NCBI GenBank assembly: GCA_046733635.1
Contig: JBKPPO010000385.1
Span: 1-12,025, forward strand
Length of the DNA stretch: 12,025 bases
Origin: CADEED01 sp046733635
GTDB lineage: Bacteria; Pseudomonadota; Gammaproteobacteria; Steroidobacterales; Steroidobacteraceae
Direction of reading: 5' to 3'
Under the pieces are notes generated by a model. It was not told where the DNA came from. It did not search any database and worked only from the letters and a program-made list of their open reading frames with translations. Position numbers and translations under genes: made by a program. Below, piece after piece: positions 5,404-11,316 of the stretch (the first letter of the stretch is position 1; each line of letters begins with the position of its first letter).

Positions 5404-7579
5404 GTCCGCCGCGAAAGAACTTCACTCCTACCGCAAATACTGGGCCGCGCGTTTCGGAACCGCGCCGTTCCTGCCCATGTCGCGCGCCGAGATGGAGAAG
5501 CTGGGCTGGGACTCCTGCGACATCATCATCGTCACCGGCGATGCCTACGTCGATCACCCGAGCTTCGGCATGGCCATCATGGGCCGGCTGCTCGAGGCGC
5601 AGGGATTCCGCGTGGGCATCATCGCGCAGCCGGACTGGCAGTCCGCCGAGCCCTTCAAGCAGTTAGGCCGTCCGACTCTCTTCTTCGGCATCACCGCGGG
5701 CAACATGGACTCGATGGTGAATCGCTACACCTCGGACAAACGCATCCGCAGCGACGATGCCTACACGCCCGGCGGCGAAGGCGGCAAACGTCCCGATCGC
5801 AGCGTGGTGGTGTACGCGCAGCGCGCGCGCGAAGCGTTCAAGGACGTGCCCATCGTCATCGGCGGCATCGAAGCGTCGCTGCGCCGTATCGCGCACTTCG
5901 ACTACTGGAGCGAGAAGGTGCGCCGTTCCATCCTGCTCGACGCCAAGGCCGACCTGCTCGTGTACGGCAATGCCGAGCGGCAGATCATCGAGATCGCGCA
6001 TCGGCTGGCCGCGGGCACGAAGATCGACGAGATCACCGATCTGCGCGGCACCGCGTTCGTGCGCCGCAAGCCTGCCGAGGGCTTCATCGAGATCGACTCC
6101 ACTCATGTCGATACGCCCGGGAAGCTCAATCCCCCCATCGATCCGTACGCCATGGAGCCGGAGATCCGCAAGGCCAACGAACAGGCCGCGGCCGTCGAAG
6201 AAGGGCAGGCCGCACCCGAGCAGGCTCCTGCCAAGGAAGTCGTGGTGAAGTTCGCGCGCCGCGTAAAGGGCGAGGACCGCGAGCGCAGCGTGATCCGCAT
6301 GCCTTCGTACGAGACCGTCGTCGCCGATCCTGTGCTGTACGCGCACGCGAGCCGCATCCTGCACCTCGAGAGCAACCCCGGCAACGCGCGCGCGCTGGTG
6401 CAGCGCCACGGCGAGCAGGACCTGTGGCTCAACCCGCCGCCGATTCCTCTGACCACTCGCGACATGGATTACGTGTACGAGCTCCCGTTCGCGCGCGTGC
6501 CGCATCCGAGCTACGGCAACGCGGAGATACCCGCGTACAAGATGATCAAGTTCTCCATCGCGATCCAGCGCGGGTGTTTCGGCGGCTGCACGTTCTGCAG
6601 CATCACCGAGCATGAAGGACGCATCATCCAGAATCGCAGCGAGGCATCGATCCTTCGCGAGGTCGAGAAGATCCGCGACACCGTGCCCGGCTTCACCGGG
6701 GTGATCAGCGATCTCGGCGGGCCCACGGCCAACATGTACCGTATCGCCTGCAAGTCGCGCGACATCGAGAAAGCCTGCCGCAAGCCTAGCTGCGTGTTCC
6801 CCGGCATCTGCCCGAACCTCAACACCGATCACAGCGCGTTGATCCAGCTCTATCGAAAGGCGCGCGCGCTGCCCGGCGTGAAGAAGATCCTGATCGCGAG
6901 CGGCGTGCGGTATGACCTCGCGATCGAGTCGCCTGACTACGTGAAGGAGCTCGCGACGCATCACGTCGGCGGTTATCTCAAGATCGCGCCCGAGGCGATC
7001 GGCGAAGGCCCGCTGTCGAAGATGATGAAGCCCGGCGTGGGCACGTACTACAAATTCAAGGAGCTGTTCGACAAGTACAGCAAGCTGGCGGGCAAGGAGC
7101 AGTACCTGATCCCGTACTTCATCGCCGCGCATCCCGGCACCACCGATGAAGACATGCTCGAGCTCGCGTTGTGGCTCAAGAAGAACGGTTTCCGCGCGGA
7201 CCAGGTGCAGGCCTTCCTGCCGTCCCCCATGGCCACCGCTACGGCGATGTATCACACGTTGAAGAATCCGCTGCGCAAGGTCACTCGCGACAGCGAAGAG
7301 GTCACGATCCCGAAGGGCATCAAGCAGCGACGTCTGCACAAGGCCTTCCTGCGTTACCACGACCCCAACAACTGGCCGGTCCTGCGCGAAGCGCTGCGGC
7401 GCATGGGACGTGCCGATCTCATCGGCAACGGCAAGATGCAGTTGGTGCCGTCCTATCAACCAGCCGGGACGGGTGGGGCGGAGGAAGGCAAGCGCGGGGG
7501 CAGTGTGCATCGGCCGTTCAAGACGCAGCACACGGGTTTGCCCCGAGTTCCGGCGATTCCGCGCAAGCCGAAACGCTGA
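5402..7579 (+). CDS. ygiQ: YgiQ-family (UPF0313) radical SAM protein
   Basis: A 725-residue protein close to the family's usual length (E. coli YgiQ is about 740). The N-terminal radical-SAM-associated domain (about 10-330) includes the family hallmarks SCDIIIVTGDAYVDHPSFG, FFGITAGNMDSMVN and IVIGGIEASLRRIAHFDYWS. The radical SAM core contains RGCFGGCTFCS, with the three iron-sulfur cluster cysteines Cys392, Cys396 and Cys399 in CxxxCxxC spacing. ISDLGGPTANMYR and the FPGICPNLNTDH region follow. The C-terminal DUF3362-like part ends in a basic tail (PRVPAIPRKPKR). An Ala/Glu-rich stretch around residues 258-278 is probably a disordered insert. It should bind a [4Fe-4S] cluster and S-adenosylmethionine in the cytoplasm. 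The substrate of the family is unknown. The start at 5402 is set by GAGGA 8 nt upstream and by the conserved N-terminus. It has its own promoter and long leader. Confidence 0.95.
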   Translation: MSAAKELHSYRKYWAARFGTAPFLPMSRAEMEKLGWDSCDIIIVTGDAYVDHPSFGMAIMGRLLEAQGFRVGIIAQPDWQSAEPFKQLGRPTLFFGITAGNMDSMVNRYTSDKRIRSDDAYTPGGEGGKRPDRSVVVYAQRAREAFKDVPIVIGGIEASLRRIAHFDYWSEKVRRSILLDAKADLLVYGNAERQIIEIAHRLAAGTKIDEITDLRGTAFVRRKPAEGFIEIDSTHVDTPGKLNPPIDPYAMEPEIRKANEQAAAVEEGQAAPEQAPAKEVVVKFARRVKGEDRERSVIRMPSYETVVADPVLYAHASRILHLESNPGNARALVQRHGEQDLWLNPPPIPLTTRDMDYVYELPFARVPHPSYGNAEIPAYKMIKFSIAIQRGCFGGCTFCSITEHEGRIIQNRSEASILREVEKIRDTVPGFTGVISDLGGPTANMYRIACKSRDIEKACRKPSCVFPGICPNLNTDHSALIQLYRKARALPGVKKILIASGVRYDLAIESPDYVKELATHHVGGYLKIAPEAIGEGPLSKMMKPGVGTYYKFKELFDKYSKLAGKEQYLIPYFIAAHPGTTDEDMLELALWLKKNGFRADQVQAFLPSPMATATAMYHTLKNPLRKVTRDSEEVTIPKGIKQRRLHKAFLRYHDPNNWPVLREALRRMGRADLIGNGKMQLVPSYQPAGTGGAEEGKRGGSVHRPFKTQHTGLPRVPAIPRKPKR

Positions 7580-7587
7580 GCGGCGCC

Positions 7588-7763
7588 TTACCCCATGGCG
7601 TTCACGCGGACGACTCCCTTCATGCCATCGGCATGAAAGTGCAGCCCGCCCTGCTCCTGCCCGGATCGCAATCGGGGACGTACGAAGCGCTGTGGCCCGA
7701 ACACCGCTTTCAGGTGGTCGTCGCGTCTAACGAGCGTCTCAAGGCGTGTGCGTGGATTTCGAC
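7588..7763 (-). pseudogene. Possible cupredoxin gene remnant
   Basis: Between the radical SAM gene and the convergent minus-strand gene there is no intact gene. Reading the minus strand, one frame gives RVEIHAHAL (from about 7766). An overlapping frame gives RRDDHLKAVFGPQ and finishes HFHADGMKGVVRVNAMG before a TAA at 7590-7588. Small cupredoxins run in this order: a VxIxxxxF strand, an (N/D)DDxxH segment, then a final H/C-rich loop with GMKGxVxV. The pieces are in two frames, the spacing between the first two is too short, and no start codon with a ribosome site is seen. It could be a frameshifted, shortened relic, or chance in a GC-rich frame. Confidence 0.2.
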
Positions 7764-7807
7764 GCGTGAGCGCTCGAGGTAGGGCGGATGGGGCGTCCCG
7801 GCGCGGC

Positions 7808-8314
7808 TCAGTCCTCGCCGCCCGGCTTCTTGAGCTTCTCCAGTTCCGCCTTGTGCTCCTTCACGAACCGGATGTTCGCGGGATTCACGCCGGCGTCCTT
7901 CGCGACCTTGGCCGGGTCCGCGCCTTGTTCGATCGCGAACTGCGCGAACGCCGCCTGGAAGATGGCCATGGTGATGACCGCGTACTGACGTGTCGTGAGT
8001 CCCGCGCCTTCGATCGACTTGCGCGCGCCGGGCACGGCGTCCATGCGCTTCACCATGTCGTCGAGCGACTCGGCGTTGTCGGATTCTTCGTCGCTGTCGG
8101 TCTCTTCTTCGCTCTCCGCAGGCTTCGGCAGTTTGGCCAGCGCCTCGTTCGCGGCGGCGTACTTGCGCACGTCCGCCAGCGTCAACGTGTAACGCGAGAG
8201 CTCGCGAACGTCCGCGTCGCCGCTGGCAGCCTGGGCCTTCGTGCCGCACACGGCAACCAGGATTGCAAACAGCGCCAGCATCATGCTGCGCGCGATTCGG
8301 TTCTCGTGGCTCAT
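7808..8314 (-). CDS. Small secreted acidic protein of unknown function
   Basis: A 168-residue protein. The N-terminus (RIARSMMLALFAILVAV, then GTKAQAASG) is a signal peptide, probably cut near residue 29-30, so the protein is periplasmic or secreted. The mature part has a helix-prone start (LTLADVRKYAAANEALAKL), a strongly acidic, probably disordered stretch at residues 66-83 (ESEEETDSDEESDNAES), and an amphipathic alpha-helical C-terminal half (LTTRQYAVITMAIFQ, then FVKEHKAELEKLKKPGGED). I do not recognise a named family. Its ATG lies 2 nt past the stop of the OmpA-family gene, and its Shine-Dalgarno sequence GAGGA falls inside the last codons of that gene. The two are almost certainly cotranscribed and may act at the same place in the envelope. 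Confidence 0.8.
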   Translation of the reverse strand: MSHENRIARSMMLALFAILVAVCGTKAQAASGDADVRELSRYTLTLADVRKYAAANEALAKLPKPAESEEETDSDEESDNAESLDDMVKRMDAVPGARKSIEGAGLTTRQYAVITMAIFQAAFAQFAIEQGADPAKVAKDAGVNPANIRFVKEHKAELEKLKKPGGED

Positions 8315-8316
8315 GG

Positions 8317-9570
8317 TCAGATCCTCACCAGCTCGACGCGGCGGTTCTGCTGGCGGCCTTCCGGTGTGTCGTTCCCCGTGGACGGCTTGCTAGGCCCGAA
8401 GCCCTTCGACTGCAGGCGGGACTCTTCGACGCCGTAGGTGCTGATCAGGTACTGCCGCACGGCTTCGGCGCGCTTCTCGCTGAGGGATTGATTGCTCGCG
8501 GCTGCGCCCACGTTGTCGGTGTGACCCTCGATCAGCAGCTTGAGGTCCGGATGCTCCTTGAGCATCGCGCCGATCTCCTTGAGCGTCGGCGTGGACTCGG
8601 GCCGGATGCGATCGCTGCCCGTGTCGAACAACACGCCCTGCGTCGCGACGCGGCCCTTGTCGGCCAGCGCGTCGTACAGCTTCTTGCCGCCCGCGGCGAT
8701 GCGCACGTTCGCGATCATGCGCGGCATGTCGGCCGTCCAGCCGTTCATGTTGATGAAGATCTTGTTGCTGCGTCCGACGTTGCCGTTCGGGGCATTGAAC
8801 ACCCGCTTCTCGTTGGCGTAGGCCTTCACGTGCTGGCCGTCGACCGAGATCGCGATGTGCACCGGCTTCTCGCCGGTCTTGATGCCCGTGCCGAACTCGC
8901 CGCCGGCATCGATCTCGCCGCTGCGCAGACGGCCGAAGTACTCGCCGAACTCCATGCGCGCCGCGCTCTGGTTGTCATCCTTGCCGTCGAAGGTGATCAC
9001 CATGGCATTGCCGTTGCCGGCGAGATCGAACTCGACCGTGTACCGCTCGGGCAGGGTCTCGGGCAGCGGAATCCAGAACTTGCCCTGCGCCGATCGCAGC
9101 CAGCGCCCTTCGTTCCACTCGACGATCTCCATCTGGCCAGCCCTGAATTCGAAGCGGCGAGGGAAATCGCCGACCTCGTCCTTCGAGAAATCATCGGCGA
9201 AGAGGATGCGGTCGCCGGGCTTGAAATCGTAGTTCGCCCACGCGCCCTGGCCAGGCTTGAGCGCCGCAGGCTTGGCGGCGCCAGCCTTGGTCTGCTCGGA
9301 GGATTGCGCGGGGGCGGCGACCGTCGTGACTTCCTTGCCTTCCGCCTTGGCCTTCTCGAAGCACTCGGGATCCGTGGCGGCGCACTCGACCTTGTCCAGT
9401 CCCTTGTCCAGAGCCTGGTCGGTCTTGCGCTCGACGCGCTGCTCGAGTTTCTGCTCGGCCTTCTGTTTGAGCTTCTTGCCGAAATCGCCGAACTGCGCAT
9501 ACGCCGGCATGTGTGCGCCGGTCAACGAGAACAACAGCAAAGCGGGCACGAGCAGACGCGTGCGATTCAT
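8317..9570 (-). CDS. OmpA-family peptidoglycan-binding protein with beta-sandwich domain
   Basis: A 417-residue envelope protein. The signal peptide ends in AYA|QFG (cleavage after residue 25). Residues 30-60 are a charged helical segment (KKLKQKAEQKLEQRVERK). A cysteine pair (Cys63, Cys70) could form a disulfide, and an Ala/Pro/Lys-rich linker follows. Residues of about 117-292 form a beta-rich domain (ILFADDFSKDEVGDFPRRF, YTVEFDLAG, MVITFDGKDD, HIAISVDGQHVKAYANEKR) that looks like a concanavalin/LamG-type sandwich. Residues 308-417 are a complete OmpA C-terminal domain, with GHTDNVG (Asp352) and the LSEKRAEAVRQYL helix (Arg367), the usual contacts to the diaminopimelate of peptidoglycan, ending in QQNRRVELVRI. 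There is no eight-stranded barrel, so it is a periplasmic anchor, not a porin. The start at 9570 has GGAG 7 nt upstream. The open frame to 9705 would lose the signal peptide. Confidence 0.9.
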   Translation of the reverse strand: MNRTRLLVPALLLFSLTGAHMPAYAQFGDFGKKLKQKAEQKLEQRVERKTDQALDKGLDKVECAATDPECFEKAKAEGKEVTTVAAPAQSSEQTKAGAAKPAALKPGQGAWANYDFKPGDRILFADDFSKDEVGDFPRRFEFRAGQMEIVEWNEGRWLRSAQGKFWIPLPETLPERYTVEFDLAGNGNAMVITFDGKDDNQSAARMEFGEYFGRLRSGEIDAGGEFGTGIKTGEKPVHIAISVDGQHVKAYANEKRVFNAPNGNVGRSNKIFINMNGWTADMPRMIANVRIAAGGKKLYDALADKGRVATQGVLFDTGSDRIRPESTPTLKEIGAMLKEHPDLKLLIEGHTDNVGAAASNQSLSEKRAEAVRQYLISTYGVEESRLQSKGFGPSKPSTGNDTPEGRQQNRRVELVRI

Positions 9571-9618
9571 GCGCAATCTCCAGCAGTTGATGGCGCTCCC
9601 GGCGCCGCGAGGGCGCGA

Positions 9619-9699
9619 ATGACACCATCGATGGCTGGGCCGCCGCAACGGACTTTTTTCACAGTCCGACAGTTTTTTACATCTGCTTGCGGCCGCGGG
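9619..9699 (-). promoter_or_regulatory. Candidate promoter region of the OmpA-family gene, with A-tract repeats
   Basis: The 188-nt gap 9571-9758 holds no gene. On the minus strand two similar words, TGTAAAAAACTGTC and TGTGAAAAAAGTCC, follow each other with an 18-nt period (about 9655-9690). Just downstream come TTGCGG (9643-9648) and TGTCAT (9619-9624), spaced by 18 bp. The A tracts lie where an UP element or a dimeric activator site would be. The hexamers themselves are poor, so this is a weak call. Confidence 0.3.
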
Positions 9700-9758
9700 C
9701 GGCAAGAACTTCGTGGCGTGCGTGTGTGCGGGACCGCGTCACGACGAAACGACAGGAA

Positions 9759-10391
9759 TCATCGACGAGTGGCTGCGAGCTCGTCCTTCAGCGTCCGCAA
9801 TTCCGCCTCGAGCGCCGCGATCCGGGCATCGCGCTTCTCGATCGCGGCCGCGACGTCTTCCGCGTCGATCTTCACCGGTATGTGCTGCGGGCAGTTCACG
9901 TCCCAGGCCGATACCTTGATCAGCATCACGCGCTCGACGCGGGCCTTGTAGCCCGGCGGCTTCAGTCGCGCATTCAACGCAGCATCACCCTCGACTGCGG
10001 AGAGTTCGCCCCAGATCTTGATGCGACGCCGATGGGCATAGTCCATGAGGAACACGTGAGCCTTCACGTTCTCCTGGATGTTCCCCAGCGTGATGTATTG
10101 CTTGTTGCCGGCGAAGTCCGCGAAGCCGAGGGTCTGCTCGTCCAGCACGTGCAGGAAGCCGCGCGGACCGCCGCGATGCTGGATGTACGGCTGGCCGGCA
10201 GAGTTCGCGGTGGCGAGATACAGGCTGTCCCGCGCGGCGATGAACTCCGCGAGTTCGGGAGAAATGCGCGTCTGCCACCCCGAGCTCTGCTCCATGTGCG
10301 CATAGGCCCGCCGCGATCCCATTCGCGTCTGTTGCGCCTTGACGGCCTCGGTGAAGGCGACGTCGCTCGGGTATGAGGGTGGCTTGTCCAT
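9759..10391 (-). CDS. Pyridoxamine 5'-phosphate oxidase-like flavin-binding protein
   Basis: A 210-residue cytoplasmic protein with the split-barrel fold of pyridoxamine-phosphate-oxidase-like proteins. ISPELAEFIAARDSLYLATANSAG is the usual entry strand, QHRGGPRGFLHVLDEQTLGF and GNKQYITLGNIQEN form the flavin-site strands, and RRRIKIWGELSAV follows. SAWDVNCPQHIPVKID is the end of the barrel in this subfamily. Residues 178-210 form a charged coiled-coil tail (EKRDARIAALEAELRTLKDEL) that probably drives dimer or higher assembly. The physiological substrate of this subgroup is not known. Such proteins often act as FMN-dependent reductases or oxidases, and true vitamin B6 oxidation should not be assumed. 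The ATG at 10389-10391 has no convincing Shine-Dalgarno sequence. A large inverted repeat occupies that position instead. No terminator is obvious after the stop. Confidence 0.85.
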   Translation of the reverse strand: MDKPPSYPSDVAFTEAVKAQQTRMGSRRAYAHMEQSSGWQTRISPELAEFIAARDSLYLATANSAGQPYIQHRGGPRGFLHVLDEQTLGFADFAGNKQYITLGNIQENVKAHVFLMDYAHRRRIKIWGELSAVEGDAALNARLKPPGYKARVERVMLIKVSAWDVNCPQHIPVKIDAEDVAAAIEKRDARIAALEAELRTLKDELAATRR

Positions 10392-10392
10392 G

Positions 10393-10427
10393 GCGCGGTG
10401 GTGATCGTAACGTGTCCACCACCGCGC
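10393..10427 (-). promoter_or_regulatory. Perfect 11-bp inverted repeat abutting the flavoprotein start codon
   Basis: GCGCGGTGGTG (10393-10403) and CACCACCGCGC (10417-10427) are perfect complements separated by 13 nt. In the minus-strand mRNA the hairpin would end one base before the ATG and cover the place of the ribosome-binding site. It may be an operator, a translation-blocking hairpin, or the end of the upstream transcript. It lacks a T run, so an intrinsic terminator is unlikely. It fills most of the 56-nt gap between the two genes. Confidence 0.5.
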
Positions 10428-10447
10428 GGCGCCCCTCTTTCTGGCGA

Positions 10448-11299
10448 TCAGTCGATGCCGTGCACCCGCAGATTCACCAGCTTGTCGATGGTCAGATCCT
10501 TGAGCCCGCGCGATTTCATTTCCGCGGCGAACTCGGGCGTCACACCATGCACGCGCATGGCCACGAGCTGATCGGCGCTGGGCTTCTCGAACCCCAGCTT
10601 CTCCATCCTGGTGATGTATTCCGGCGTCACCTTGTGCACGCGGAACGCGATGAGCTGGTCTTCGTTCACGTCGAAGCCGCGCTTGCGGAAGTCGCGCACC
10701 TGGTCCAGCGAGACGCCGTGAACCCTGAAGGCGATCACGGTACCCACTGCCTTCAGCGGCAGCCCCTCCCGGCGCAGCTCGTTCACGTACGCGGCCGTGA
10801 CGCTGAAGATGCGTGTGGCGAGGAGGTGATTCGTGTCGAGGTCCACGAAGTTCAGCGACTTCATCTGCCGGGCGTGCTCGACGGTCACGTCGATCGACGC
10901 CATGACGAACTGCTTCTCTTCATCCACTTCGAAGCCGAGCGCGCGCATGTCGGAGCCGAACTCGGCATCGGGCGTGAACAGGAACGAGCCGGCGCCTTCG
11001 CCATCCTTCAAGTAGCCCTCGCAGTCGAAACGGCCGGCATCGCGCGCGATGACGAAGGTGACGTCGCGCTTTCCGCGCACCGAGAGGTCCAGGCCCTGGA
11101 AGGCGCTCACCGGCCATTCGCTCTCGTGGTGGGAGTTGTTGCCATTCCAGCGCCGGATGATCGCGAACCGGACCTTGCCCGGTTCATCCGTCGGCGACAT
11201 CGACCAGTTGCCTTCGATCGTGGCCGAGGCGGCCGCGGGTACCGCCAACAAACTACAGGCGAGCAGGGAGAACGCGGCGAGCGCGCGCAGGATTTTCAT
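10448..11299 (-). CDS. Secreted protein with C-terminal VHGVTP repeats
   Basis: A 283-residue protein with a signal peptide (MKILRALAAFSLLACSLLAV, then PAAASA|TIEG, cut near residue 26). LLAC with Cys15 could be read as a lipobox, but the hydrophobic stretch continues past it, so ordinary cleavage seems likelier. The first domain (27-130) starts TIEGNWSMSP and contains VTFVIARDAGRFDCEG and GSFLFTPDAEFGSDM, a beta-rich unit I have seen in proteins encoded beside BlaR1/M56 sensor peptidases. From residue 136 to the end run five 28-29-residue repeats with the pattern hydrophobic-Ala-(Met/Phe)-Arg-Val-His-Gly-Val-(Thr/Ser)-Pro, the clearest starting at 193, 221 and 250. It lies 17 nt downstream of a gene ending in the same repeats, with GGAG 6 nt before its ATG. 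The shared repeats suggest direct interaction or domain sharing with that neighbour. Confidence 0.85.
   Translation of the reverse strand: MKILRALAAFSLLACSLLAVPAAASATIEGNWSMSPTDEPGKVRFAIIRRWNGNNSHHESEWPVSAFQGLDLSVRGKRDVTFVIARDAGRFDCEGYLKDGEGAGSFLFTPDAEFGSDMRALGFEVDEEKQFVMASIDVTVEHARQMKSLNFVDLDTNHLLATRIFSVTAAYVNELRREGLPLKAVGTVIAFRVHGVSLDQVRDFRKRGFDVNEDQLIAFRVHKVTPEYITRMEKLGFEKPSADQLVAMRVHGVTPEFAAEMKSRGLKDLTIDKLVNLRVHGID
10451..10894 (-). repeat. Five coding repeats of 28-29 residues
   Basis: Units begin near residues 136, 164, 193, 221 and 250 of the secreted repeat protein. The two first units are worn (IFSVTAAYV). The last three keep Val-His-x-Val. Each unit is predicted to be two short helices, with the Gly-Val-Thr-Pro turn starting a helix. 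They are less regular than those of the upstream gene, showing longer divergence. Confidence 0.7.
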
Positions 11300-11316
11300 G
11301 GGAATCTCCGGAAGGG

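Noticed and set aside
5394..5666. Alternative ATG at 5394 inside repeat copy 2
   Set aside because: It is in another frame than the conserved radical SAM protein, too close to GAGGA, and gives an Arg/Ser/Pro-rich shadow.
5663..7531. A 622-codon open frame on the minus strand opposite the radical SAM gene
   Set aside because: It is antisense to a well-recognised conserved protein, has Arg/His/Ala-rich composition typical of shadow frames in GC-rich DNA, and has no recognisable domain.
7619..7637. Hairpin TTCATGCC/GGCATGAA with a three-base loop between convergent genes, considered as a bidirectional terminator
   Set aside because: There is no T run on either side and the palindrome arises within the cupredoxin-like reading, so termination is not supported.
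9571..9705. Upstream extension of the OmpA-family frame to 9705
   Set aside because: It adds 45 residues in front of a clear signal peptide. ATG 9570 has GGAG 7 nt upstream.
8263..9951. A 562-codon + strand open frame across the OmpA-family gene
   Set aside because: It crosses the OmpA gene and an intergenic region in the wrong direction. The low-complexity Leu/Ala/Arg composition and lack of any motif mark it as a shadow.
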